Shown: positions 8,626-18,832, counted from the first letter of the stretch. The stretch: 64,000 nucleotides of DNA from Leptospira sp. GIMC2001 (GCF_028462125.1 NZ_CP115468.1:3155559-3219558), one strand, 5' to 3'. Translations and numbers: made by a program. Notes: generated by a model from the letters alone, not told the origin.

Positions 8626-10227
8626 ATGACTAAGAAAACTGCACCTAAGAAAAAGAAAAAAACAACCGGCGAAATTAAAGAGCCCAAACCAAAAAAGCCG
8701 GAACAACATAGACTCGAACTCAGAAATACTAGACCCAGTGATTACAACGATGTTCGTAAGATTATGGAATCGGTTTATTCTTCGGCTTTTGATGGGGCAT
8801 GGACTCAGGAAGAATTTGAAACCCAGATCACTTTATTTCCAGAAGGACAGATTTGTATCGAAGACAATGGCACTGTGGTTGCAGCTGCGATTTCCATGGT
8901 TGTAGATTATAGCAAACACGGAGACCGACATACGTATAAATCAATCACTGGCGGAGGCAAAATTCCAAATCATGATCCAAATGGGGACACTTTGTACGGT
9001 GTGGATGTGTTTGTTCATCCCAAAAAACATGGACTTAGACTGGGCAGAAGACTCTATGATGCAAGAAAAGAAGTCTGTGAGAAACTCAACTTACGAAGAA
9101 TCATAATCGGCGGTTGGATGCCTGGTTACAAAGCTTATGAGGGTGAGATGAATCCTCAGAAATATGTCCAATTGGTTAGCCAGAAAGAATTACACGATCC
9201 TGTTTTGAGCTTTCAATTGGGAAATGATTTCCATGTTCGAAAAATCGTTACAAACTATTTTCCAGATAACAAAGGTTATAGTTCATTTGCAACTGTTCTA
9301 GAATGGATAAATATTTACTATCAGGATGAAGAAAAACTTATCGGCGGAGCTAAGTCCGTAATTCGTGTTGGAGTTGTTCAATGGCAAATGCGCGCAGTGA
9401 AATCTTTTGATGAAATGAAACAACAAGTAGAGTTTTTCGTCGATACTGTATCGGGATACAACGCCGATTTTGTTGTTTTTCCTGAATTTTTCTATGCTCC
9501 CTTACTCACCCAATTCAACAAAATGAATTCTTCTTCTGCTGTTCGTGCTTTGGCGGACTTTACAGAACAAATGAGAAATGAGTTTGTTAACATGGCTGTT
9601 TCTTATAATATCAATATAATTGCTGGATCCATGTTTGAATACCAAGATCATATTTTGCGAAATGTTGCTTATCTCTGCCGTCGGGATGGAACATTTGATT
9701 CCCAGTATAAATTGCATCCAACTCCCGATGAAGTTTCCTATTGGGGAGTAACTGGCGGAGATAGCCTCAAAGTATTTGAAACAGATGCGGGCAGAATTGG
9801 AATATTAGTATGTTATGATGTGGAATTTCCAGAGCTACCCCGAATTCTTGCAGAACGTGGAATCGACATGCTTTTTGTTCCTTACTATACAGACACTAAG
9901 AATGGATATTTGAGAGTCCGTCACTGCGCACAAGCCCGAGCTGTAGAGAATGAAATCTATGTTGTTATCTCAGGCTCAGTAGGCAACTTACCGAATGTGG
10001 AAAATATGGACATTCAGTACGCCCAATCTGCAGTTTTCACGCCTTGCGATTTTTCCTTTCCACCTGAAGGCATAGCAGCTGAGGCAACACCTAACACAGA
10101 AATGACTCTAATCGCAGATTTAGATTTGGATCTTTTGAAAGAAGTACGCCGACAAGGATCAGTTCGAAATATGCGTGATAGAAGATTGGATTTGTTTCGC
10201 TTAGATTGGCTTGGCAAACCCAGCTAA
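8626..10227 (+). CDS. GNAT acetyltransferase fused to a carbon-nitrogen hydrolase (nitrilase)
   Basis: A 533-residue two-domain protein. After a Lys-rich start (residues 1-30) comes a GNAT-type domain to about residue 220, with acetyl-CoA loop-like GLRLGRRLYDARKE. The second half is a nitrilase-superfamily amidohydrolase with the complete catalytic triad: Glu287 in FPEFFYAP, Lys362 in YKLHPTPDE and Cys396 in ILVCYDVEFPEL. This fusion is found in several bacterial phyla; its natural amide substrate is not known to me. It may acetylate or transfer and hydrolyse a small amine/amide, but this is inference. Third gene of the ppk1 operon. Confidence 0.85.
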   Translation: MTKKTAPKKKKKTTGEIKEPKPKKPEQHRLELRNTRPSDYNDVRKIMESVYSSAFDGAWTQEEFETQITLFPEGQICIEDNGTVVAAAISMVVDYSKHGDRHTYKSITGGGKIPNHDPNGDTLYGVDVFVHPKKHGLRLGRRLYDARKEVCEKLNLRRIIIGGWMPGYKAYEGEMNPQKYVQLVSQKELHDPVLSFQLGNDFHVRKIVTNYFPDNKGYSSFATVLEWINIYYQDEEKLIGGAKSVIRVGVVQWQMRAVKSFDEMKQQVEFFVDTVSGYNADFVVFPEFFYAPLLTQFNKMNSSSAVRALADFTEQMRNEFVNMAVSYNINIIAGSMFEYQDHILRNVAYLCRRDGTFDSQYKLHPTPDEVSYWGVTGGDSLKVFETDAGRIGILVCYDVEFPELPRILAERGIDMLFVPYYTDTKNGYLRVRHCAQARAVENEIYVVISGSVGNLPNVENMDIQYAQSAVFTPCDFSFPPEGIAAEATPNTEMTLIADLDLDLLKEVRRQGSVRNMRDRRLDLFRLDWLGKPS

Positions 10228-10396
10228 ATCCATTATTTACTATCCAGTCGATATTAAAAAAACACTTGAGTTAATTAAAATAACCTACATTGAATCATTT
10301 TTTTTAGAATTGGTTTCAAATTGCAAGAAGTTTGTCAAAAATAACTTGCCTAAGCTACAAGTTGGATTTATACTTATCCAGCCTGATCACTTAGAT

Positions 10397-13300
10397 ATGA
10401 AAATTGATCCAATTCTAAATACAATCTTTGATGAATCCTTGGACTTCGTGTGCTTCGTCGATTTAAAAGGCAAATTTATTTGGTGCAATGGATCTTTTTG
10501 TGAGCTTATGGGAATCGAACGAAGCGATATTCTCACGATGAGTTTTGCTTCAACGATCTCAATAGAAGATGGGTTGGCAAATAAGGAAGATTTGTTCAGT
10601 TCGATCGATCAACTCTCAGGCACAAAATTCTCTTGTTCACACGAAAGCAGACGAAAAACCCAGATTGTCCTAGAATGGAAGTCAGTCTGGATTCAGGATC
10701 ATCAGTTTTTCGTATTAATTTCAAAAAATAATATTGAGATCAATACTATAAAAAAACTAGATATTTTAGAACGAAAAACTATTGAAGAATCCATGAATCC
10801 TAATCTGGGTTTAGCGGAATTAATTTCAATTTACACGACTGGACTCGAAAATATTTTTCCTGATTTACTAACATCCGTACTTACCGTACGAGATAATAAA
10901 ATATGGAATCTAACTTCTCATTCTCTTCCTGACGAATACTTGCAAGCAATTAATGGTCAAGAAATTGGTGAATACACTGGTTCCTGTGGGACAGCGGCAT
11001 TTACACGTAAAAGAGTGATTGTTGACGATATTAGCATTGATTCAAGATGGAAGAAATATAAAGAATTTGCACTCAAAAATAAATTAGCTGCTTGCTGGTC
11101 TCAACCAATTTTCAATAGACAAGGAGATGTAATTGCAACATTTGCAAATTATTACAGAGTTCAAAAATCGCCATCTCAATTAGAGCTGGACATATTCGAG
11201 AAGTCATCTTCCTTAATTGGACTTCTCATTGAAAATTTCAAAAAACGAAACGAATTGTACGTAAGCAATGAAAGATTTGATTATATAAATCGTGCGACAA
11301 GGGATGCAATTTACGAATGGGATATTCAGAATGATCACCTAAAATGGGGAGAAAGTTTTGAGAAATTATTTGGATATTCACCAAGCGATTATCCGTTGTC
11401 TTTAAGCAGGTGGTACAATTTAGTTCACCCTTTGGATTATGATTTAGTTCAATTGTCTCTACAAAATTTTCTAAATGATCCGTATGTGAACCGATGGACT
11501 GAGCAATACAGATTAAGAAAAGCAGACGGAATCTACTCATATGTTGAAGAAAACGGCTATGTTATTCGAGATGAGAATAATAAAGCCAAAACAATGTACG
11601 GAGTTCTAAGGGATATAACTTCCACAAAAAACATCGAACTTCACAAGAAACTTCTTACTAAAATTACAGAGATCTTTACAATAAAAGAATCTTTAAAAGA
11701 CGTTCTTAACTTTGCTTTAGATGAACTAATATCAATGGGAGATTTTCAATTAGCGGAAGTTTGGTTAGTTAAATCCAACAACAATAGCATACTTCTTAAA
11801 TCTAAATCTTTCAAAAACAAATCTTTTGAAGAGTTTTATACGGGAGAAGATTCCCGAACATCTTTTAACTATGATGAAGGTTTGCCTGGCAAAATCTGGA
11901 AAAACAAAAAAATGGAAATCTGGGATGATCTCCAAAATAACGAAGATTTTCTTCGCAAAAAAAGTGCATCCAATGTCAAATTGCAATCTGCCCTTGGAAT
12001 TCCTCTCGTAGCAAATGACAATGTTATAGGAGTTCTTGTTATAGCAAGCCTCCAATCCAAAACAGAAATGTTAAATTTTACCAAAGCATTCTCAGGATTG
12101 GAAACTTTTCTCGGAGCTGAAATCAAACGAAAGCAATTGGAAGAAGAACTGAGCCAATTTTTTGAGTACTCTCCAGAAGGACTCGTTATTACCGGACCCG
12201 AACATCATTTTCGAAAAGTAAATCCTGCCTTTGCGAATCTTCTAGGATATACCCAAGAAGAAATGACCAGTATTCCTTTCACAGAATTTATACATCCTGA
12301 TGATCTAATAGCTACAAATTCAGAATATTCGGATACTCTTGATAAGAATAAAGTTACAGAAAGTTTCGTGAACCGCTACCGAACCAAGTCAGGACAATGG
12401 CGTTGGATATCTTGGTCATCATCAAAAATATTCGGTGAAGATCGATTATTCTATGGATTTGGAAGAGATATAACTAAAGAAAAAAAATTACAATCACTGT
12501 TGGATGCTGCCACATCAATCGCAAGAATCGGAGCATGGGAATACGACTTGATTACAAATCAAATGACTTGGTCCGATATTACAAAACAAATCCATGAGGT
12601 TCCACTAAGCTTCGAGCCTAATATTGAAGATTCAATAAACTTTTATAGAGAAGACAAGCGTGAAGAAATTCGAAAGATCGTTGAAGAATCTAAGATTACT
12701 GGAGAGCCAATTGATTTCGAGATGCCGATCATCACTGCGAAAGGGAACGAATTATGGATTAGAGCCATGGCTAAAATGGAAGTCCACGATGGGAAAACAA
12801 TCAGAATGTATGGTAGTGTTCAAGACATTCATGAGAAGAAAACCATTGAAAAACAACTTAGAAAGAAATCCCTGTTTCTTGCAACCATTTCTGAAATAAA
12901 TTCTTTACTTCTTACTGCGGATGGCTGGCTTGAAGCTATTTATCAATCCATCAATCGAATTTCAGAAATTTTAAATTCCACAGCAATCTATCTATTTGAT
13001 TTCAATAGAAATTTAGATGGTACCTACTCTTTAATAAGGAGAATCGAAAATAATCGAGGAGATTCCACATTAAATTCTTCTTTTTTCAATGATTTTCCAT
13101 TGGAACAAATTTTTCAAAACATTGATAACAGCTTAGATAACAAAGTATATGTTATAAATGTTAATGAATGCGAAGATATTGAAATAAAGCAAACTCTACT
13201 TGACAATCAAATATTATCCATCTGTATCGCGCCATTATTTGATGGCAAATTAATATCAGGGTTCATAAGTATTATTGAATGTCATAACGAATTCTTATGG

Positions 13301-15376
13301 AACTCAGAAGAAATTGAATTTATCGGAACATTGGCATCCAATTTTTCTTCTGCAATCGAGAAAAATCATGCCAAAAATTCTCTATTGAATAAAACGAAAC
13401 TTTTAGAAATCAATTCTGAAGTTGTAGAATTTCTTTTAGAGGATGATGACTGGAAAAAGGCTCTTCCTGAATGTTTAGAAAAAATGGGTGTCGCTATTGA
13501 TGCTGATCGATCCTATTTTTTCCAAAATTTCATTAATCCCTCAACTAAAGAACTTTATACGAGTCTTGACTTTGAATGGACCAATGGAAAAGTATCTGTC
13601 GAAATTGATAATCCCGACTACAAAGCTATCCGACTAGATGACCATCCTGTATTCTTGGAACTTGCGCTAAAAGGCAAAGAATTTATGTACTTGACATCTG
13701 AATTGGAAGGCGCGACTAGAGATATATTACTTGAACAGAATATTCAATCCATCTTACATATACCCGTTATGGTATTTGGAAATTTTTTCGGCTATATCGG
13801 ATTTGATGATTGTTATAGAGAAAAGCGATGGAACGATGAAGAAATATCTTTTGTCAAAACACTCGCAAGTAATTTATCATCCGCTATAGAAAGGTCATTT
13901 CGAAACAATCAAATCAAAGAAGCGTTAGATGAGAAAAACTCAATACTCGAACGTATCACAGAAGCATTCTTCGCAGTTGATAATAATTGGGTTGTCATTT
14001 ATTGGAACAATGTTGCAGAAAAAGTCCTTAATAAAAAAAAGTCTGACATTCTAGGCAAAAATCTTTGGGAAGTATTCAGTGATGCGAAATCTCTTCCTTC
14101 TTATGCTAACTACAATCATGCGCTTAGAACTGGTGAGACTATTCATTTTGAAGATTATTATAAACCAGTAGATCGCTGGTTCGGGATTAGCGCCTATCCG
14201 TCTCCAACTGGTTTATCTGTTTATTTCAAGGATATAACAATTAAAAAGATGGCTGATGAAGAAATTCAGCTCGCAAATGAAAGATTCGAAAATGTAACCC
14301 AAGCAACCAATGATGCAATCTGGGACTGGGATATTGTTAAAGGTACTTTATATTGGGGAGCCGGATTTACGGAATTGTTTGGATATTCCAATCAAACTAT
14401 TATGCTTAATTTAAATAAATGGACTGAAAATGTTCATCCCGATGATCTCGATCCAGTTTTAAAAGAAATAATGGCAAGCATAGAAAATCCGAATATTTTT
14501 AAAACAAGGCAAGAATACAGATTTAGAAAATCTGATAATTCCTTTGCTTATATAATAGATCGAGGAATACTGATTAGAGATAAAAATGGTAAAGCAGTTC
14601 GAATGGTTGGTGCTATGACCGATATATCTTATCGCAAAGACTATGAGCTGTCCTTGAAATCACTCAATGAAGAACTAGAAAAACATACAAGGGAATTGGA
14701 AATATCAAATAGAGAGTTGGAGCAATTTGCTTATGTAGCATCGCATGACTTGCAAGAACCTCTTCGAATGGTTACAAGTTTTCTTACACAGTTAGAAAAA
14801 AAATACAAAGACGTATTGGATGAAAAAGCTCAAACCTATATAAATTTTGCAGTCGATGGAGCATTTCGAATGCGTCAAATTATTCTGGATCTTCTTGATT
14901 TTTCTCGTGTTGGAGAATTCTATGAAGAAAAGGAATTAATGGATATATCAGACATTGTAGATGAGGCCTGTCACTTTCAGAGGAGATTGGTTGAGAAATA
15001 TTCAATTAAGATAATTAAAAATAAATTGCCTAAAATAAATAATCATAAAACTCCTGTTTTACAGATTTTTCAAAATTTGATAAGCAATGCGATAAAATAT
15101 TCAAAAAAAGATGTGATTTCAACAATCGAAATAAGTCACAAATCTCTTGGAAATTTTTGGCAATTTTCAGTAAAGGACAATGGCATAGGAATTGAAGAAG
15201 AGTATTTTGAAAAAATATTTATAATATTTCAAAGACTCCATGCAAGAGAAGAATATGGTGGGACAGGAATGGGGCTTTCAATTGTGAAAAAAATTGTTGA
15301 GAACCTGGGTGGCAAGATCTGGGTTGAGTCGATTAAAGATCATGGATCTACTTTTCATTTCACTATAGCTAAATAA
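10397..15376 (+). CDS. Giant soluble multi-PAS/GAF sensor histidine kinase
   Basis: The frame is open from a TTG at 10211, inside the previous gene, but the first 62 codons look non-coding. The ATG at 10397 sits just before the first PAS domain and gives 1659 residues. Order by eye, in 10397 numbering: PAS, GAF (about 130-285), PAS, GAF, PAS, PAS, GAF, GAF, PAS, PAS, then HisKA with His1450 in FAYVASHDLQEPLRMV, then HATPase with DNGIGI and GGTGMGLSIVKK. There is no membrane segment, so it should sense cytoplasmic signals. The kinase core resembles Cph1/phytochrome-type kinases that use Rcp1-like regulators, and such a regulator lies two genes on. No GAF shows an obvious phytochrome chromophore Cys. 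Confidence 0.9.
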   Translation: MKIDPILNTIFDESLDFVCFVDLKGKFIWCNGSFCELMGIERSDILTMSFASTISIEDGLANKEDLFSSIDQLSGTKFSCSHESRRKTQIVLEWKSVWIQDHQFFVLISKNNIEINTIKKLDILERKTIEESMNPNLGLAELISIYTTGLENIFPDLLTSVLTVRDNKIWNLTSHSLPDEYLQAINGQEIGEYTGSCGTAAFTRKRVIVDDISIDSRWKKYKEFALKNKLAACWSQPIFNRQGDVIATFANYYRVQKSPSQLELDIFEKSSSLIGLLIENFKKRNELYVSNERFDYINRATRDAIYEWDIQNDHLKWGESFEKLFGYSPSDYPLSLSRWYNLVHPLDYDLVQLSLQNFLNDPYVNRWTEQYRLRKADGIYSYVEENGYVIRDENNKAKTMYGVLRDITSTKNIELHKKLLTKITEIFTIKESLKDVLNFALDELISMGDFQLAEVWLVKSNNNSILLKSKSFKNKSFEEFYTGEDSRTSFNYDEGLPGKIWKNKKMEIWDDLQNNEDFLRKKSASNVKLQSALGIPLVANDNVIGVLVIASLQSKTEMLNFTKAFSGLETFLGAEIKRKQLEEELSQFFEYSPEGLVITGPEHHFRKVNPAFANLLGYTQEEMTSIPFTEFIHPDDLIATNSEYSDTLDKNKVTESFVNRYRTKSGQWRWISWSSSKIFGEDRLFYGFGRDITKEKKLQSLLDAATSIARIGAWEYDLITNQMTWSDITKQIHEVPLSFEPNIEDSINFYREDKREEIRKIVEESKITGEPIDFEMPIITAKGNELWIRAMAKMEVHDGKTIRMYGSVQDIHEKKTIEKQLRKKSLFLATISEINSLLLTADGWLEAIYQSINRISEILNSTAIYLFDFNRNLDGTYSLIRRIENNRGDSTLNSSFFNDFPLEQIFQNIDNSLDNKVYVINVNECEDIEIKQTLLDNQILSICIAPLFDGKLISGFISIIECHNEFLWNSEEIEFIGTLASNFSSAIEKNHAKNSLLNKTKLLEINSEVVEFLLEDDDWKKALPECLEKMGVAIDADRSYFFQNFINPSTKELYTSLDFEWTNGKVSVEIDNPDYKAIRLDDHPVFLELALKGKEFMYLTSELEGATRDILLEQNIQSILHIPVMVFGNFFGYIGFDDCYREKRWNDEEISFVKTLASNLSSAIERSFRNNQIKEALDEKNSILERITEAFFAVDNNWVVIYWNNVAEKVLNKKKSDILGKNLWEVFSDAKSLPSYANYNHALRTGETIHFEDYYKPVDRWFGISAYPSPTGLSVYFKDITIKKMADEEIQLANERFENVTQATNDAIWDWDIVKGTLYWGAGFTELFGYSNQTIMLNLNKWTENVHPDDLDPVLKEIMASIENPNIFKTRQEYRFRKSDNSFAYIIDRGILIRDKNGKAVRMVGAMTDISYRKDYELSLKSLNEELEKHTRELEISNRELEQFAYVASHDLQEPLRMVTSFLTQLEKKYKDVLDEKAQTYINFAVDGAFRMRQIILDLLDFSRVGEFYEEKELMDISDIVDEACHFQRRLVEKYSIKIIKNKLPKINNHKTPVLQIFQNLISNAIKYSKKDVISTIEISHKSLGNFWQFSVKDNGIGIEEEYFEKIFIIFQRLHAREEYGGTGMGLSIVKKIVENLGGKIWVESIKDHGSTFHFTIAK

Positions 15377-15377
15377 A

Positions 15378-16985
15378 ATGTCTCAAAACCACAAATCATT
15401 TATTATTAGAATCAATCCAAAGATACTAGGGATATTTGTTTTTTCTTTTTTTTCAATTCTATCAATTTTTATTACAGAACGTATCTATGAAATTGAAAAA
15501 AAAAGAGAATTTTTACAAGTTGAGCATGAAGCAATTCTTTTCAAAAAACAACTAGAGTCTTCGCTCAATCATAGCATAACAGCAACGAAAGTAATTTCAT
15601 TCTTTGCGAAAAAATTTATTTCCTCTGAAGAATTTGCAAAAATCAGTAAGGAACTTTTAGCACAGAATCCATTTATTGATGCCATTCAGCTAGTTGAAGG
15701 TTCAACAATTATTCATACTTACCCATTGACGGGCAATGAAATCACGATTGGTTATGATATAAGAAATGAAGATATTCATATAAATGAAGCTATGAAAGCT
15801 AAGAGCCGACAAGAATTGTATTTCGAAGGTCCATTTGAATTGATTCAAGGTGGGATTGGTATAGTTGGTCGCTTTCCAATTTATAGAAATGAAAAGTTTT
15901 GGGGCTTTTCTGCAGTTGTACTTAGGGCTAAAACTTTTCTAAGTGCTTTTGGCATAGATCCGAAAGGTAAAAACAGCAATTTTGTATATGAGCTCACTAA
16001 ACGAGGAGAGGATGGTTCCGATATTGGAAAGTTTTTTAACCATGATCCTAATTACAATAAAGGAATTTTTCATAAAGAAGAAGTGAGTCTTGGAGATTGG
16101 AATCTTTATGTCAAAGCAAGATCTCCAAAACATTTAGTCCGCAGTCTACCTTATGGTGTTCTTGGAGTCATCTTATCTGTTGTATTGGGAATACTTAGTT
16201 ACAGAATGTCCAATGAGCCTCAACGATTGCAGAGTCTGGTTGATCAAAAAACTGCAGAATTAAATTTACTAAATGAATCACTAAAACAAAAAGCCCGAGA
16301 TCTTGAAATAACTAATAGCGAGATGGAACAGTTCGCATACATAGCGTCACATGATTTGCAAGAACCATTAAGGATGGTTACAAGCTTTCTTACACAATTA
16401 GAAAAAAAATATTCCGAATCCTTAGACGAGAAAGCAAAACTCTATATCTACTATGCAGTAGATGGAGCTAAGAGAATGAGGCAGATCATTCTCGATTTGC
16501 TAGACTTTTCTAGAGTCGGAAAGTTTGACGAAGAAAAAGAAGCAATTGATTTACGGAGAATAATAGACCAAGTCAGTTTTATTCTTCGAAAATCGATCGA
16601 AGAAAAATCGGCTGAGATAAATATTATTTCGATTCCTGAATCTATATTTTGTCATAAAACACCAATTGAACAGATATTTCAAAATCTGTTAAGCAATGCA
16701 TTAAAATACAGTGCAACCGAAAGAACTCCTGTCATAGAAATCTCTTGCACGGAACTAGAAGATTTCTGGGAATTTTCAATCAAAGACAATGGAATTGGAA
16801 TAGACGAAGATGCCTTCGATAGAATATTTATAATATTTCAAAGATTGCATGCTAAAGATGAATATGGTGGGACAGGAATGGGGCTCTCAATTGTGAAGAA
16901 GATTGTTGAGAACTTAGGCGGAAGAATTTGGGTTAAATCAAACAAGGGTGAAGGTTCAACATTCTATTTCACGATTCGGAAATAG
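15378..16985 (+). CDS. Membrane sensor histidine kinase with CHASE-type periplasmic domain
   Basis: A 535-residue kinase. Membrane segment 1 is at about residues 17-33 (FVFSFFSILSIFI) and segment 2 at about 257-277 (GVLGVILSVVLGILSY). The roughly 220 residues between them resemble a CHASE ligand-binding domain (PFIDAIQLVEG, GRFPIYRNEKFWGFSAVV). A coiled linker leads to HisKA with His325 in FAYIASHDLQEPLRMV and a HATPase domain ending near residue 530. The catalytic part is nearly the same as in the gene before it, and the G2-box DNA is almost base-for-base identical. The ATG begins one base after the upstream stop, so it is co-translated and probably shares the same response regulator. Confidence 0.92.
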   Translation: MSQNHKSFIIRINPKILGIFVFSFFSILSIFITERIYEIEKKREFLQVEHEAILFKKQLESSLNHSITATKVISFFAKKFISSEEFAKISKELLAQNPFIDAIQLVEGSTIIHTYPLTGNEITIGYDIRNEDIHINEAMKAKSRQELYFEGPFELIQGGIGIVGRFPIYRNEKFWGFSAVVLRAKTFLSAFGIDPKGKNSNFVYELTKRGEDGSDIGKFFNHDPNYNKGIFHKEEVSLGDWNLYVKARSPKHLVRSLPYGVLGVILSVVLGILSYRMSNEPQRLQSLVDQKTAELNLLNESLKQKARDLEITNSEMEQFAYIASHDLQEPLRMVTSFLTQLEKKYSESLDEKAKLYIYYAVDGAKRMRQIILDLLDFSRVGKFDEEKEAIDLRRIIDQVSFILRKSIEEKSAEINIISIPESIFCHKTPIEQIFQNLLSNALKYSATERTPVIEISCTELEDFWEFSIKDNGIGIDEDAFDRIFIIFQRLHAKDEYGGTGMGLSIVKKIVENLGGRIWVKSNKGEGSTFYFTIRK

Positions 16986-16995
16986 AAAAATAAAT

Positions 16996-17430
16996 ATGGA
17001 AACAGTTCAAATACTTCTAATTGAAGATAATGAAGGCGATATTTTATTGACAACTGAAGCATTTGAAGAGGCCAAAATAGCCAACCAAATAACTGTTATA
17101 CGAAATGGGAAAGAGGCAATTGATTATCTTTTCAAAAAAGGAAAATTTGAAAATGCGATTAGTCCAGATTTAATTCTACTAGATGTAAACTTACCTCTAA
17201 AAAGTGGACATGAAATACTCGATGAGATAAAAAAAGATGAAAGAACAAGGCAGATTCCTGTAATCATGCTAACCACTTCTTCATCCAAAAAGGATATCGA
17301 TCTCGCATACCAAAAATCTGCAAATTGCTACATAACCAAACCAGTCGAAGTTGATAAATTTATGGAAGCCGTTGGATCAATCGAGAATTATTGGTTTCAA
17401 TTAGTGAAATTGCCAACGAATCCAACCTAG
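16996..17430 (+). CDS. Rcp1-like single-domain response regulator
   Basis: A receiver domain with no output domain, 144 residues from the ATG at 16996. An upstream in-frame ATG at 16948 lies inside the kinase gene and is unlikely. The acidic pocket is EDNEGD (residues 10-15), the phosphorylated residue is Asp63 in ILLDVNLPL, followed by the conserved Thr in MLTTSSS and Lys in ITKPVEV. The EDNEGDILL start and the loop IDYLFKKGKF are typical of the Rcp1 class that partners with phytochrome-type kinases. With the two preceding kinases it forms a signalling operon in which two different inputs would phosphorylate the same regulator. The downstream target is unknown. Confidence 0.9.
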   Translation: METVQILLIEDNEGDILLTTEAFEEAKIANQITVIRNGKEAIDYLFKKGKFENAISPDLILLDVNLPLKSGHEILDEIKKDERTRQIPVIMLTTSSSKKDIDLAYQKSANCYITKPVEVDKFMEAVGSIENYWFQLVKLPTNPT

Positions 17431-17436
17431 TCTATT

Positions 17437-17853
17437 TTACTTTCGAGCTGCTCGAATTTCTTTGTCTAAACCAATCAATGATTCAGGAATTTGAATTTCC
17501 CTTTTTCGGAATTTCTTTTTATAATCTTTTTTATATAGATCATGGCAGCTTTTGCAAGAAGTTTCTGCCTTACCGCTATCTAGTGATTTATCCACAATTT
17601 TTTTCCAGTCTTCACGTTGATCATCCAATCCTAGACTAGGAACTTCCACGAGGATTTTGTTTAAGTAGACTCGATCACCTGTTTTTTTAAAATACTGCAT
17701 AGCAGGTTTGGTATAGTCTTCCATGAAGTCATGTAAATTCGTAATGCGATTGTTAGACGTTTTTTTGTTTTGTTTTTTGTTATCTTGCGCCAACACTGGC
17801 AGTATACAAAAGCTGAGAATAGTGAAGAAGACAGCATAGTTCATTTTGTTCAT
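17437..17853 (-). CDS. Small exported c-type cytochrome
   Basis: A 138-residue protein with a signal peptide (residues 1-22, ending VLAQ) and one haem-attachment motif, CKSCH at residues 100-104. The remainder is Lys-rich and helical (YKKDYKKKFRKRE). The motif near the C-terminus and mostly helical layout resemble the cytochrome c-prime/c556 group, but the similarity is only by pattern. It should act in the periplasm as an electron carrier or gas-binding protein; no axial ligand beyond His104 can be assigned with confidence. A GGAG lies about 14 bases before the first ATG, and a second ATG three codons later is also possible. It follows the DUF455 gene by 54 bases on the same strand. Confidence 0.8.
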   Translation of the reverse strand: MNKMNYAVFFTILSFCILPVLAQDNKKQNKKTSNNRITNLHDFMEDYTKPAMQYFKKTGDRVYLNKILVEVPSLGLDDQREDWKKIVDKSLDSGKAETSCKSCHDLYKKDYKKKFRKREIQIPESLIGLDKEIRAARK

Positions 17854-17907
17854 TGTATTTTTTAATTTCTCCAGGTATTTAGACGATAGGTAGGTTAATT
17901 ATTTATA

Positions 17908-18750
17908 TTAAATCCCGACTTTTTCCAATGATTTTTTGCTCACTCGTCCAGTATAAATATCTTCGTAGTTCTGAAGATCATCAATAAAGGAATCCGAAAA
18001 TCCTGCACGCTTACGAGTCTCTGGATAAAAATGATATGCTTTAGCTCGCCTTGGAGTGAAAGGATATTCTATGAGAGAATTGTAGTATTCCCAATCACTC
18101 AAAGATTCAGGCTTAGTTTTATTGAATACTGCAAGTCCCCTTTTGACATGCTTAATTTCATCTTCATATACTATGTTCATTATGTCCGCAGATTTATCAT
18201 CGCCGTGAAATGAAAAGGCTTGCTTATAGATTTTTGTAAAATCCAAATTGGCACCCTCGAAAGACATTGATATTACAGCAGTGAATTTTTCGAGAGTTTG
18301 AATCCTGGGCAATTGTTTCCAGAACAATCGATTCAAAGGCTTATCTCCAAAACCTAATCCTAATTCTTGCATTCTCTCTCGGTACAATTTAAAATGATAC
18401 TGTTCTTCGATTAATGATTTTAAGAATCCTCTCCGTGTTCCCGGGCCTGCTTTCGGAAATTTCAATAATGCCCAGGCAAATAATTCAGTTGCCATCAATT
18501 CATGATTTGCAAAATGATGCAGGCTAACAGCAATATTACGAGGATTATTCAAATGTTCCAATCGAGGTATTTTAGATTTCTCGTCCGACATTCGTATTGA
18601 ATATTCTCGCTCTGGGGCAGATGCGATGATTTGAGAATCTACGAATTTATCTGTTCTGTCATCGAATAGATCCTCTGGTGGAGGAAGCAATTTATCTTCG
18701 AGATTGGGGGAACGCAATATCCATTCCGCATACTGCGCATAAGTCTTCAT
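17908..18750 (-). CDS. DUF455 ferritin-like protein
   Basis: Recognised as a DUF455 (ferritin-like helical bundle) protein. Key segments are LHHFANHELMATELFAWAL, EEQYHFKLYRERM, SFEGANLDF and YEDEIKHVKRG. They supply Glu and His residues spaced as in di-iron ferritin-like proteins. The biochemical role of the family is not settled; some members sit near tRNA-modifying MiaE-like enzymes, so an oxidase or hydroxylase role is possible. I chose the ATG at 18750, giving 280 residues; a TTG twelve codons upstream is also open. The c-type cytochrome gene follows on the same strand, so an electron-transfer link is possible but not shown. Confidence 0.8.
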   Translation of the reverse strand: MKTYAQYAEWILRSPNLEDKLLPPPEDLFDDRTDKFVDSQIIASAPEREYSIRMSDEKSKIPRLEHLNNPRNIAVSLHHFANHELMATELFAWALLKFPKAGPGTRRGFLKSLIEEQYHFKLYRERMQELGLGFGDKPLNRLFWKQLPRIQTLEKFTAVISMSFEGANLDFTKIYKQAFSFHGDDKSADIMNIVYEDEIKHVKRGLAVFNKTKPESLSDWEYYNSLIEYPFTPRRAKAYHFYPETRKRAGFSDSFIDDLQNYEDIYTGRVSKKSLEKVGI

Positions 18751-18832
18751 ATAAATTATGATTTTTTCTAATTCATAGTTATGCAAACAATTTTTGTCAT
18801 GACAGAGAAGTTCAAAATAGTAGCATCTGAAA

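Noticed and set aside
10211..10396. 62-codon N-terminal extension of the giant kinase from a TTG
   Set aside because: It begins inside the previous gene, has no ribosome-binding site and no domain-like sequence; the ATG at 10397 sits just before the first PAS domain.
16948..16995. Upstream ATG of the response regulator
   Set aside because: It lies in the kinase coding sequence and adds 16 residues not found in Rcp1-type receivers.
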